Notes under the pieces: generated by a model
What the model was told of the DNA's origin: nothing
Seen by the model: only the letters and a program-made list of their open reading frames with translations
Database searches by the model: none
Source: Chloroflexota bacterium
GTDB taxonomy: Bacteria; Chloroflexota; Anaerolineae; Anaerolineales; Anaerolineaceae
DNA length: 64,000 nt
Direction: 5' to 3'
NCBI GenBank assembly: GCA_004347695.1
Contig: SLTK01000003.1
Coordinates: 1 to 64,000, forward strand
In this document: positions 52,437 through 61,255 of the stretch, one piece after another
How positions within the stretch are numbered: position 1 is the first letter of the stretch
Layout of the letters: each line of letters starts with the position of its first letter
Translations under genes and position numbers: made by a program

Positions 52437-54724
52437 TAGAAGGAAATCTCCCAGAGGTGGACGTGCGCGGGTTCAGAATCGCGGCTGTTGAGAATTTCGA
52501 TCTGGATCGCGTTGATCATACGGGTTTCATAAAAGTCCAAAAAAAGCTCTCGCGGCGCCGGGCTCTCTTCGCCTTCGGCGCTGTAACTGCGCGGCAGACC
52601 CTCGCCTGCTTCATATACCAGCGCGGTTACCCGGGTGGCAACGCCGCCGACCCGCAATTGTAATCCATCCAGGGGGCGCGCCTCGGAAAAGGTAAGGTTG
52701 ATTTTGAACGGGTTGGCCTCGAAGGTGCGAATCAGGCTGTTGGGGTTGCCGTCGAATGCCGACTTGATCACACCGATGTCCAGAGCGGAATACGCCACCG
52801 TTGCCTCAGTCCCGTCCAACAAAGCCACAGTTTCTTCCTTTAACTGATGGCGCCGGCTGCGTTCTTGTGCGAAAACGGCTTCGGCGTTATCCACATACGC
52901 CAGACGCGTGAAGTAAAATCCAGGTTGGCCGTTGGGGTAATTAACCGTGTCCGCAATTTCAATCGTCTTGAATTTTTCGCTGGCGTGAACCTGATCCAAC
53001 TCCTCGGGCAGTAGAATAAACACCTCGTCCGCCTCTATTGGGATATACCCGCTGAGGTGACCCGCCACGGAGCCCAGGGTGAAGGGTAGCGGGTCGTCGA
53101 AGAAAAAGCGAGCGATCACGTCGGTGCCGTTGGCCCATGAAGGGCTGAGCAGGATGCGAGCACGCGGATTTTCAGCCCGATATGCGCGCACCGCAGTGAA
53201 CAGGCTGCTTCCACCGTATTGCATGCCGCCGAGACCGTAATCGTCATACCAGGTCGGGCCGTTGACCAGCGCGTCGTCCAGCATGAAACCGCCCGCAGCG
53301 CTCATGGCAAAAAACACGACCAGTGAAAAACCGAGAAACAAGCGCTCACGCAGGCTGGGCTGCCGAATCCGTTTCGCAAGCCATTCCAGCACAGTTGAAA
53401 AGCCAATTCCACCCAGCAGCGCCGCCGGAACGACCATGAACAACACGCGCGTAATCCCCAGGCCAACCAGCGCGCCGCCGGCCGGCGCTGCCAGAAGGGC
53501 AGCCAGCACAGCCCGGTATTCGGGTTTTCGAATCCGCGCGACCGCCAGCGCAAAACCGCAGACCACAAACGGCAGCGCCGGCAGCCACAGGCGGCTGTAG
53601 CCCTTCATGATGTGGCGCACCAGGCCGTCCGGGGTTGGGTCGTACCAGTACAAGGGGTTTATCCCGCTCAAATACTCCCGGGCATAGCGGGCTAATTTTT
53701 CGCCGAACGGGCCATCCTGAATCCAGTAAGAATCCAGGATAGTCAGGTGGCGCAGCGTCTCGCCCGGGTGATTGATCTGAAACCTCAGATAGGGAATGGC
53801 CAGTGCCAGCGCCAGGAAGCCCCCGCGTAACACGGTTTTTCGCTGCTGCCAGTGGTAGCTAATATCCGAGAAGAATAACAATACCGCAGTCAGGGCTATC
53901 ACAACCTGCCCGGGGCTGTAGCTGTAAAAGGCCAGCGCGGCGAAAACTACCGCGGCATACAGGTAACCCGCTTTGCCCTGGCGGTAGAGTAAATAGCAGT
54001 AAAGGAACCCGGCATAAAAGCTGACCGCCAGGACCGTTTCGAAGGCAGTGCGCGAATGCAAAAACCAGACGGGGGTGACCGCCAGCAGCAAAGCGCCTAC
54101 CCAGGCGCTGCGGCTGCCAAAAACATTTTTCAGAGTCAGGCCGATACTCAGCGCGGCAAGCAGCGAAACCCATACTGAAACGGCGCGGGTGATGAAGACG
54201 TTTTTACCGAATAACAGCGTCGGCAGCACCTGCAGGTAAACCGACAGACTCAGGTTATATTGCCCGCCGTTCTTGAAAAATGTGGGCAGGAACTCACCTT
54301 CGGGGCCGCGAAACTGGTTGTGGATCAGGTCGGCGGCGGTGACGGTTTGAATCGCCTCGTCGGTGAAAAAGTAGATGGGAAATTGTGCCAGGCCAATCAA
54401 ACGAATTGCCAGGTAAACTGCCAGCGCAGCGGCAAAAAGCCATATTGTCCAGCCGGGCGTACCGAAGGAACCGAGCTGGCGGCGGCGCGGCTGTGGCGCA
54501 GGCAATGGACCGCTTGGAGGCAGCGGCGCAGCCGGGTTTTCCAGCGTGATTACGCGCTGTTCGAGCGCAGCGCCGTCCGGGCTGTGGCTGTCCAGCGTGA
54601 CGCGCAGCCGGGTTCCGGGCGCCAGTTCCAGGTTGATATGGAGCTGTGCTTCCGCAGAATCCGCTGGCAGGGATGGTTGGCCTGGCGGGGGCTGCGGTTG
54701 CCGGAACGATTCCTCATCGTTCAT
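52433..54724 (-). CDS. Membrane glycosyltransferase of the GT39/PMT-like type with accessory beta domains
   Basis: 763 residues from ATG 54724. A Pro-rich cytosolic start, a beta-strand region (about 22-55) and then at least ten membrane segments (about 90-485). After the first membrane segment, IYFFTDEAIQTVTAADLI has the acidic residues expected in the first extracytoplasmic loop of PMT/ArnT-like enzymes. The C-terminal 250 residues are soluble and end in a discoidin-like stretch (NSLIRTFEANPFKINLTF, VHLWEISFY). It probably moves sugar from a lipid carrier outside the membrane. Confidence 0.82.
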   Translation of the reverse strand: MNDEESFRQPQPPPGQPSLPADSAEAQLHINLELAPGTRLRVTLDSHSPDGAALEQRVITLENPAAPLPPSGPLPAPQPRRRQLGSFGTPGWTIWLFAAALAVYLAIRLIGLAQFPIYFFTDEAIQTVTAADLIHNQFRGPEGEFLPTFFKNGGQYNLSLSVYLQVLPTLLFGKNVFITRAVSVWVSLLAALSIGLTLKNVFGSRSAWVGALLLAVTPVWFLHSRTAFETVLAVSFYAGFLYCYLLYRQGKAGYLYAAVVFAALAFYSYSPGQVVIALTAVLLFFSDISYHWQQRKTVLRGGFLALALAIPYLRFQINHPGETLRHLTILDSYWIQDGPFGEKLARYAREYLSGINPLYWYDPTPDGLVRHIMKGYSRLWLPALPFVVCGFALAVARIRKPEYRAVLAALLAAPAGGALVGLGITRVLFMVVPAALLGGIGFSTVLEWLAKRIRQPSLRERLFLGFSLVVFFAMSAAGGFMLDDALVNGPTWYDDYGLGGMQYGGSSLFTAVRAYRAENPRARILLSPSWANGTDVIARFFFDDPLPFTLGSVAGHLSGYIPIEADEVFILLPEELDQVHASEKFKTIEIADTVNYPNGQPGFYFTRLAYVDNAEAVFAQERSRRHQLKEETVALLDGTEATVAYSALDIGVIKSAFDGNPNSLIRTFEANPFKINLTFSEARPLDGLQLRVGGVATRVTALVYEAGEGLPRSYSAEGEESPAPRELFLDFYETRMINAIQIEILNSRDSEPAHVHLWEISFY

Positions 54725-55258
54725 GGGGGATTTCCCTTCCTGGAAAAGATTATAGCATGTGGCCAGTTTGTTAAAATCAGTCGGTGCCAGGTGCAAAAAC
54801 TGGTGCCCCTTGTCATGGAACCCCGTTCCCAAATGGTTTTTGCCTTTGCGAACGGAGCGACGCGCAGTGTGACAATCTGCGCCGCCATATTCTGTCCATA
54901 GACAGCCGCGCCGGATAACCAGGTACAGGTTGCTTCAACCGGCCTTTAACCACCAGCGTAATGGTGAACAAGAATACATTCCGGGTTTTCCTGGCGTCCT
55001 TAATGCTCACTACGTCCTGTTGTCCAATTACACGCGGCACCCGCCACGGTTTTTTTTCGCATCTCAACCCCCTTGACGGTGTATTAATACACAGTAGTAA
55101 CATGGGTGGGGTCATATGACCTGTTCGAAAAGATATGTCTTGCTGCATCTGGCGCTGTGCCCGGCATCAGATGTAAAATCCACCCGCGTCCGCTAGAGTT
55201 GTACCATCTATTTCATCGTACTCGGCTCCCCTGCCAACTCCATTTATGAGGAAGCTTA
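54725..55258. other. Intergenic region with a 14-bp palindrome
   Basis: GTGTATTAATACAC (55079-55092) is a perfect palindrome six bases behind TTGACG (55073-55078), which may be a -35; the -10 is unclear. A run of eight T lies at 55050-55057. The minus-strand open frame 54813-55148 has no resemblance to anything I know, no Shine-Dalgarno and skewed composition. Nothing else is recognisable. Confidence 0.4.
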
Positions 55259-55954
55259 ATGTTCCAGAAATTATTGTATTGGATTTCTAAACCGCTGGTC
55301 TTGTCCTACACCGGCACTGCCCTGAAAATGGATGTGCACAGACAGGAACAATTGCCTGCCGGCGCTAAAATCATTGCTGCCAACCACCCCAGCACCACAG
55401 ACCCCTTCTTCGTGGCCTCCATGCTGCGTACGCAATCATTCATTTTGATTAATAATTTGCTGTTTCAAGTTCCAGTGTTGGGTGAATACCTGCGGCGTTC
55501 CGGGCACATCCCGGTAATCGCCGGCAGCGGTCAGGCTGCTCTGGATGTGGCTCTTGAGCACCTTGCCCAGGGTCACACGGTGATGATTTTTCCCGAGGGC
55601 GATTTGAGCCCCGAAAATGGCGGCTTTCAGGACCCACGTACCGGTGTGGCGCGCCTGGCGCTGTTGAGCGGCGCCCCGGTAATCCCGGTGGGCATTTACC
55701 TGCAGCGCTCGCTTTGCCGTACCATTCGTTCGAAGGTCAAGGGGAACGACGAGTATGGGCGTTGGTATCTGCACGGGCCGTACAACATTACGGTCGGGCA
55801 GCCGCTGCATTTCCGCGGGGACGTGGAAAACCGGCCGTACGTCCGCACCGTGGCTGAGACGGTCATGCATCACATCATCGAGATGGCGCGCCTGAGCGAA
55901 CAGCGCATGACCCAGACTCCCACCCCGCTGGCCAGCTTGCCCGAGTCCCTGTAG
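55259..55954 (+). CDS. 1-acyl-sn-glycerol-3-phosphate acyltransferase (PlsC family)
   Basis: 231 residues. Acyltransferase motif I is NHPSTTDP (the NHx4D box, about residues 41-46) and motif III is FPEGDLS (about 110-116); VPVIPVGIYL is motif IV. It acylates lysophosphatidate or a related acceptor in membrane lipid synthesis. The N-terminal hydrophobic stretch (LLYWISKPLVLSYTG) may dip into the membrane. Shine-Dalgarno GAGGAAG is eight bases before the ATG. It stands alone. Confidence 0.88.
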   Translation: MFQKLLYWISKPLVLSYTGTALKMDVHRQEQLPAGAKIIAANHPSTTDPFFVASMLRTQSFILINNLLFQVPVLGEYLRRSGHIPVIAGSGQAALDVALEHLAQGHTVMIFPEGDLSPENGGFQDPRTGVARLALLSGAPVIPVGIYLQRSLCRTIRSKVKGNDEYGRWYLHGPYNITVGQPLHFRGDVENRPYVRTVAETVMHHIIEMARLSEQRMTQTPTPLASLPESL

Positions 55955-56045
55955 GGCAGAATCCCTCGCTGAACACGGTCATTGCCATCGCTGCGGGCGG
56001 GCACTTTGTGTGTGAGCCTGGTGAAGTGCCCGTCGTAATCAGAAT

Positions 56046-56067
56046 CAGGTGCCATGCAACGCACCTG
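56046..56067. repeat. Short GGTGC-type hairpin
   Basis: CAGGTGC (56046-56052) and GCACCTG (56061-56067) flank CATGCAAC. It is a short relative of the GGTGC repeat family, between plsC and the secreted protein gene. Confidence 0.5.
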
Positions 56068-56107
56068 CCGGGTTCATAGCAGGCATTGATTCAGGCAATC
56101 CGCCGCC

Positions 56108-56803
56108 TTACGGCGGGCAAATTTCGGCGGTTGGGGTGTTGGTTGGCTGCGGCGCCAGGGTAGGAACGATTTCGTCCGGGCTGAAGACGAAGGCGCGTCC
56201 AGCCACGTCAAAATAGAAGATGGTTCCTGCTTCATCCCGCAGCGTCAGGCGTGCCTGATCGGCGGATGTGATTTGCAGCATACCGGCGGCCTGCGGGGCT
56301 GGCATTACACCGCCGTCAGCCGTGTTTTCGACAAACACCCATAACGCTGCTTGCGGCGGGTCGGTATATACTGTCCCGGCCAGGACGGTTACCCACTGCC
56401 CGTTAACCTCTGCCTGCCAGCGGCTGTTCAATTTACCCTGCAAATCCTCATACAGCTCAGGCGTGAATTGTTCGACCCCGGGCGTGCGCTGCGGTGTGGG
56501 CAGTGCGGTAGGGCGGAATGCACAGACGTCGGCGGGTTTTTCAGGTACATTTTGCAGTGCACCGGCGCTGGTGGCCTGGATACGTTTAAGTAGATCCAGC
56601 TTGCTCTGGATGAAGGCTTCCTCGGTGGGGTTGTTCGAGACAGTCAGGGTTGCCTGCAATGCCTGCACGTTGTTCTCGACCCAGGCCGGGCCGGCAGCCG
56701 GAGAGGATTGCGGCGCTGACAAGATTTTGACCATCACTGCCAGCAAAATCAATGCTGCGGCAGCAATCAGCACGCCTGGAATTTTTTTGGACCAGTTCTT
56801 CAT
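56108..56803 (-). CDS. Membrane-anchored protein of unknown function
   Basis: 231 residues. One N-terminal membrane segment (about 9-29) without lipobox; the rest is outside. VCAFRPTALPTPQRTPGVEQ is a Pro/Thr linker in the middle, and the second half (about 120-215) has strands such as WVTVLAGTVYTDPPQAALWVF, ending in APQPTNTPTAEICPP. I do not recognise a family. It starts 14 bases after the gene at 56818-57936 and is probably co-expressed with it. Confidence 0.7.
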   Translation of the reverse strand: MKNWSKKIPGVLIAAAALILLAVMVKILSAPQSSPAAGPAWVENNVQALQATLTVSNNPTEEAFIQSKLDLLKRIQATSAGALQNVPEKPADVCAFRPTALPTPQRTPGVEQFTPELYEDLQGKLNSRWQAEVNGQWVTVLAGTVYTDPPQAALWVFVENTADGGVMPAPQAAGMLQITSADQARLTLRDEAGTIFYFDVAGRAFVFSPDEIVPTLAPQPTNTPTAEICPP

Positions 56804-56817
56804 GAGAACTCCATGTT

Positions 56818-57936
56818 TTATTTAAACTGCCATTTGATATCGGTTGAATATTGGAGGAAAGGCTGAGCGGTGAAAGTCTCTGCATTGACCGCACCGTAAA
56901 GCTGTTCCCAGCCTTCAGACGGCGTGTTATCCAACGTATTGCATTCCGTTCCGCCACGCTGCTGGCAGGCAACCATCTGGGTCATGGCGCCGCTAAAGAT
57001 GATGCGGCTGCCAAAATACAACGATCCGGCTTTGCTGACGGCGGCCCATTGACGGGCGAGGAAACCGTCATTTCGATATATCTCCGGAACGGCAAAAGCC
57101 GGTTGTGACCCCCAGGAGACATACCAGATATCTTGCTGTGTCCAGGGCAAAGCGCTCGTGTATACCCAGGATAACGATGGGGTTGTCGGGCACCCTACGC
57201 ACGCGCCGAAATTAAAGAAGATGCTCTTTTTATTGTCGCTACCGTCGAATGCATCCACCCAGCCGCGGACAACATACGGGGATTGCCAATAATAGAGGCC
57301 ATCGGTTGGGTCCGCCCCAGCCCATTCGATGTCGATTGCGCCGGTAAATAAGATTTGCAGGTTATAGCCTGTCGTTGTCCCCCAGGCATTGAGCCGGTTC
57401 ACCATGTTTGCCCAATTGCGGCCAAAGTCAGCCATTATCGCCCGCAAGTTGTCTTGTGCATAATTTTCCTGGTTGAAAAAATCAAATGTATTCGTACCAA
57501 TTCCAAGCGTTAGCTGGGACGCCTTGTCATTTGCACTGCAAACCCAGTAACCCGAGGCAAAGTTTTGTGCCCGGATTTCCAAGTCCGCAATACTCAAATT
57601 TTGACGCGCACCGCCATTATTCGGGTCGCCAAAAGTCCTAACCCCAATAGTTGTGTTGCCTTGATTATTATTGAAAATCCACATCTTACCAAAGTCCAAT
57701 ACAACCAGGGAATCCTGCGCGCCTGGGGTGGACGCGTCATGCATCCCCAACTGACAGCCAAGATCGTACATTTTGGCCGGGTCGCCATTCTGGATATAGT
57801 AGCTGGTCGAATATAATGGCGCCGGGCTACCTTTGAAAATCATCGGGAAGTAGATCGTCTGGCCTTGCAGCAGCAGCGCTGCAATCACTACCAGAACGAG
57901 CGGCGCAGTTCTGACGAGGGGATTGGATGTCTTCAT
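56818..57936 (-). CDS. Secreted protein of unknown function
   Basis: 372 residues with a signal-like N-terminus (TAPLVLVVIAALLLQGQTIYFPMIF). The mature part is rich in Trp, Tyr, Asn and Gly. LDFGKMWIFNN, ASGYWVCSANDKASQLTLGIGTN, ILFTGAIDIEWAGADPTDGLYYW and VGCPTTPSLSWVYTSALPWTQQDIWYVSWG suggest a TIM-barrel-like glycoside-hydrolase-type or DUF1906-like fold, but I cannot assign it. Cys residues (four or more) may form disulfides. It is the first gene of a pair with 56108-56803. Confidence 0.7.
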   Translation of the reverse strand: MKTSNPLVRTAPLVLVVIAALLLQGQTIYFPMIFKGSPAPLYSTSYYIQNGDPAKMYDLGCQLGMHDASTPGAQDSLVVLDFGKMWIFNNNQGNTTIGVRTFGDPNNGGARQNLSIADLEIRAQNFASGYWVCSANDKASQLTLGIGTNTFDFFNQENYAQDNLRAIMADFGRNWANMVNRLNAWGTTTGYNLQILFTGAIDIEWAGADPTDGLYYWQSPYVVRGWVDAFDGSDNKKSIFFNFGACVGCPTTPSLSWVYTSALPWTQQDIWYVSWGSQPAFAVPEIYRNDGFLARQWAAVSKAGSLYFGSRIIFSGAMTQMVACQQRGGTECNTLDNTPSEGWEQLYGAVNAETFTAQPFLQYSTDIKWQFK

Positions 57937-58192
57937 AATAGAAAATACCTGTAGGGTGGTAAGGTATTAAGGTCGATTGGAGTATTGTCCTGGAGATTGC
58001 GGTGGATTTTTGGTTAGTATACCCTGTTAAAATCGGCCTGACCACCGGCCCTGATCCTGGTCTGAAAACCTTTTTGGATAGAATGCCTGCCGCGCTGAGG
58101 CTATTTGGGGTTCCGCAATGTTGTTTACAGATTACAAGACGCTGAAACTGTGCATAAAGTTCTCCGGTTGCAATTATTCGGCCGTTATCATG

Positions 58193-58198
58193 TAAAAT
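58193..58198 (+). promoter_or_regulatory. -10-like box of the GNAT gene (leaderless layout)
   Basis: TAAAAT ends six bases before the ATG at 58205, the same spacing as at recO and the RAYT gene. No Shine-Dalgarno is visible. The rest of the 57937-58204 gap shows nothing recognisable. Confidence 0.35.
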
Positions 58199-58204
58199 CA
58201 TATC

Positions 58205-58777
58205 ATGGAGCCGAAACCCTTCCCCACCCTTGAAACCGAACGATTAACCCTGCGCCAGATGACCCAGAGCGACGCGCCAGGGTTGTTCGACCTGTATACC
58301 AGGCCCGAAGTGGTCCGTTTTATCGACCAGGAACCCATGTTGCGTCTGGATCAGGCGAAAATGCTGATCACCATGTTCGAGAACCTGTTCAAGAGCGGGC
58401 GCGGGTTGCGCTGGGGGGTCTTTACCCTGGAGGAAGATCATTTAATCGGAACCTGCGGCTATAAAGAGTGGGACATGCGGCGCTTCCGGGCTGAAATCAG
58501 TTATGACCTGGCTCCGGATAACTGGGGAAACGGCTATATGCGCGAAGCGCTGGTGGCAATCCTGGATTACGGTTTCCATCGAATGAAATTACGCCGGGTG
58601 GAAGGACTGGTCGACCCGGAAGATACGCGCTCGCATAATTTGCTCACGGGGCTGGGCTTTCGCATGGAGGGCGTCTTACGCGAGCACGATTTTGTCAAAG
58701 GCGAGTTCCAGGACGATATGGTCTTTTCGCTGCTGCACCAGGATTGGGAAGAAGACGAAAAGCAACTTAAAAACTGA
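58205..58777 (+). CDS. GNAT-family N-acetyltransferase (RimJ/RimL type)
   Basis: 190 residues. LETERLTLRQMTQSDAPGLFDLYTRPEVVRF is the RimJ-like start; GTCGYKEWD, EISYDLAPDNWGNGYMREAL (the acetyl-CoA-binding Q/RxxGxG/A loop, here NWGNGYM) and VDPEDTRSHNLLTGLGFRMEGVLRE follow. The enzyme acetylates an N-terminus or small molecule; the acceptor is not predictable. The gene is single, converging on the M1-type peptidase. Confidence 0.92.
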   Translation: MEPKPFPTLETERLTLRQMTQSDAPGLFDLYTRPEVVRFIDQEPMLRLDQAKMLITMFENLFKSGRGLRWGVFTLEEDHLIGTCGYKEWDMRRFRAEISYDLAPDNWGNGYMREALVAILDYGFHRMKLRRVEGLVDPEDTRSHNLLTGLGFRMEGVLREHDFVKGEFQDDMVFSLLHQDWEEDEKQLKN

Positions 58778-58788
58778 TTACTGGCCGG

Positions 58789-60372
58789 TTACGGTTGAAC
58801 GCCCCATTCGCCAAAAAACTCGTTCAGGTCGCACGTACAGGCAAACTCAAAGCTTTTCAGCAGGTCAGCCGGTGACGCGATCTGGTAGCTGTTTTCGCGG
58901 TAGTAGGACTGCAATGCAGCATTGAATTCCGCAGCACCGACTTCTTCCCGCAGCGCCTCAAAGAACAGGTTGCCTTTCAGATATGCGACTATTGAATAGG
59001 CGCGTTCAAGGTTGGAAAGGGCAGCAACCGATTGGTCAAGGGGCTGAACGCCAATCTCGGCCTCCAGGTCGGTAACCTGCCTGCGGTACTCCCTCAGCGC
59101 TCCCTGGTAAAAAACCGGATCATAGTTCAACTGGTACAACTGCGCTGAATATGTTGCCAGGGCTTCGTCCAGCCAGGGGTGCTGCAGCACGTCATTCCCT
59201 ACGACCGCATACCACCATTGGTGCGCAATTTCATGGGCGGTCACCATAGGCAGTATTTGCGGCAGGGATCGGCTGTCGTAAAGCGATCCTCCTACCAGAA
59301 TCAGGCCAGGGTATTCTACGCCGCTGGCGTTATTCAATGGAGCGGCAATGATGTCCAGCTCATTGTATGGCAGCGGGCCAAAGGTCTGGCTGAACAAGCT
59401 CAACGCATCCTGCGCGACCTGCATGACCTCCGCACGGGATGATTCGGCCTCCGGTTGCCCCCAGTGATTAATGGTGATGTCCTCCCATACTGCCTGTTGA
59501 AGTTCGAAGGTTGGGCTGACAGCCAGCATAAATTCGCGCAGCGGACCGCCGGCAATCTGGATCACAGCGTCATTATTGCTGCCTGCCCGGCTCACTTCGC
59601 GTCCGGAACTCACGACCTGCCACGCAGCCGGCACGCGCACCTCGACCTGATACAGTGCAATTCGACTAATGACCGCGTCACCCTCGGGCAAAACAGGATC
59701 GGCTCGCCATTTACCGTCCTCGCGCAGTGCCAGCAGCGGATAAGCATTTGCCATCAGCATCACCGGTCCGTCGCTGGCAAAATTAAAGGTTCCATAAACC
59801 TGGTCTGAACCAAAATCGACGGGCAGTTTCCCGCTAAAATTCAGCTCCAACACGAGCGTTTTACCGGGCTCCAGCGGCTGATCGAGCGGCAACCGCACTG
59901 CGGTTCGATCTTCGAGAAAAATATCAATGGGCAAATCGATCTCGTTAACCTGCGCCGTAGTGACATCCAACCGGCCGCCGTACAATAAGGGCGCGTTGGG
60001 GTAGGTTCGCAGTACCAGGTCATCCAAAGCTGTGCTGCCCGGATTAGTGAAGCTGATCCGGGCGCTACCGCTGTAATCCGGCCCGCCAGAGGTCAGGTCG
60101 AACGTCAGGTTGTAGCACGTATCGATGCCAAGCGTGCTCCAGTCCGGCACAGTGCTGGATCGCAATGCGTTGGCCTGCAGCGTCAGGTCGCAAGCTTTCA
60201 AAGCATCCGGGCTGGAACCGGCTGGCTGGCTGGTCGGAGTGGGCTGTAAAGGCGGGATGGACGTCTGGATCACCGTAGATACAGGGGGCAGCGTAACCGG
60301 AGCTGGAACCGGCCGGCAAGCGCCCGACAGTAGCAATAAGACCAGTACCGTCTCAACCATCCAAATGCGCAT
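58789..60372 (-). CDS. M1-family (gluzincin) metallopeptidase lipoprotein
   Basis: 527 residues from ATG 60372. Signal peptide with lipobox LSGAC (Cys about 19) and a Pro/Thr linker. The N-terminal beta domain (about 60-270) resembles the aminopeptidase N saddle. The zinc site is HEIAHQWWYAVVGNDVLQHPWLDEALATY: HExxH plus the third ligand Glu 18 residues on. The GAMEN exopeptidase loop is not seen in its usual form (NNASGVEYPGLIL stands in place), so it may not be a strict aminopeptidase. Confidence 0.9.
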   Translation of the reverse strand: MRIWMVETVLVLLLLSGACRPVPAPVTLPPVSTVIQTSIPPLQPTPTSQPAGSSPDALKACDLTLQANALRSSTVPDWSTLGIDTCYNLTFDLTSGGPDYSGSARISFTNPGSTALDDLVLRTYPNAPLLYGGRLDVTTAQVNEIDLPIDIFLEDRTAVRLPLDQPLEPGKTLVLELNFSGKLPVDFGSDQVYGTFNFASDGPVMLMANAYPLLALREDGKWRADPVLPEGDAVISRIALYQVEVRVPAAWQVVSSGREVSRAGSNNDAVIQIAGGPLREFMLAVSPTFELQQAVWEDITINHWGQPEAESSRAEVMQVAQDALSLFSQTFGPLPYNELDIIAAPLNNASGVEYPGLILVGGSLYDSRSLPQILPMVTAHEIAHQWWYAVVGNDVLQHPWLDEALATYSAQLYQLNYDPVFYQGALREYRRQVTDLEAEIGVQPLDQSVAALSNLERAYSIVAYLKGNLFFEALREEVGAAEFNAALQSYYRENSYQIASPADLLKSFEFACTCDLNEFFGEWGVQP

Positions 60373-60566
60373 CGTTAGTCCCCGTTGTCTCCTGGGAGAA
60401 TTATAACGCTCTGGTTTTGCCGCCGGCACAGAATGCTCGCTACAACTGAATGTCGATAGGAGGTAAATAAAATCCAGGCGGTTTCTTAATCAAATCTGAA
60501 TAAAATTGTGTTAATCTTGTGCTGAGTAAATAATAGGAACGGGCGTGTCTGGAAGGGCAAATATTT

Positions 60567-61253
60567 ATGGCCGAAACCATCATGGTTGTGGACGACCAGT
60601 CCAGCGTAAGGCAATTATTGCAGGAATACCTCACCGAACAGGGTTACCGGGTGGTGACCGCCCCGGACGGGCAAACCGCGGTATACCTGGCGCGGCATGA
60701 GCAGCCTGACTTGATTTTGCTGGACATTATGATGCCCAAAATGGATGGTTATCAGTTTTTGCGCCAGTTTCGCCTGGAACGACAGACGCCGATTATCATC
60801 ATCACCGCCCGCGAGGAGGAGACGGATGCCGTCCTGGGGTTGGACCTGGGCGCAGACGATTATGTGACCAAGCCGTTTCGGATGCGCGAACTGCTGGCGC
60901 GCATCCGGGCAGTACTGCGTCGGGCCGATGGCAGTTCTGAACGTTTTGAGCTGCTGCGGGTGGGCGACGTAATTCTGGATGAACGCACTCACTCGGTGGC
61001 AGTGCGCGGCACGCCGGTGTCACTGACCCCGCTGGAATTTGACTTGCTGGCTCTGTTGATGCGCTCCCCAGGCCGGGTTTTCAAACGGGATGAACTGGTT
61101 GACCTGCTGTCAGGGAGCGGCTTCGCCGGGGTGGATACTACCCTCAATGTACACATCCGCAATCTGCGCTTAAAAATCGAAACTGACCCTGGCAAGCCAA
61201 AGTACGTAGAAACCATCTTTGGGGTTGGTTACCGCTTTCAGAAACCGGCTTGA
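60567..61253 (+). CDS. Response regulator, OmpR/PhoB family
   Basis: 228 residues. Receiver domain 1-120 with acidic D9/D10, phospho-acceptor D53 in LLDIMMP, T80 and K102 (VTKPF). The winged-helix output domain (about 130-228) has LTPLEFDLLALLMRSPGRVFKRDELVDLL and VETIFGVGYRF. Shine-Dalgarno GGAAGGGC is ahead of the ATG. It overlaps or abuts the kinase gene (stop 61251-61253, kinase ATG 61256), an operon. Confidence 0.95.
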   Translation: MAETIMVVDDQSSVRQLLQEYLTEQGYRVVTAPDGQTAVYLARHEQPDLILLDIMMPKMDGYQFLRQFRLERQTPIIIITAREEETDAVLGLDLGADDYVTKPFRMRELLARIRAVLRRADGSSERFELLRVGDVILDERTHSVAVRGTPVSLTPLEFDLLALLMRSPGRVFKRDELVDLLSGSGFAGVDTTLNVHIRNLRLKIETDPGKPKYVETIFGVGYRFQKPA

Positions 61254-61255
61254 TC

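Noticed and set aside
54813..55148. 111-codon minus-strand open frame in the large gap
   Set aside because: No Shine-Dalgarno, odd composition and no recognisable domain; it runs through the palindrome region.
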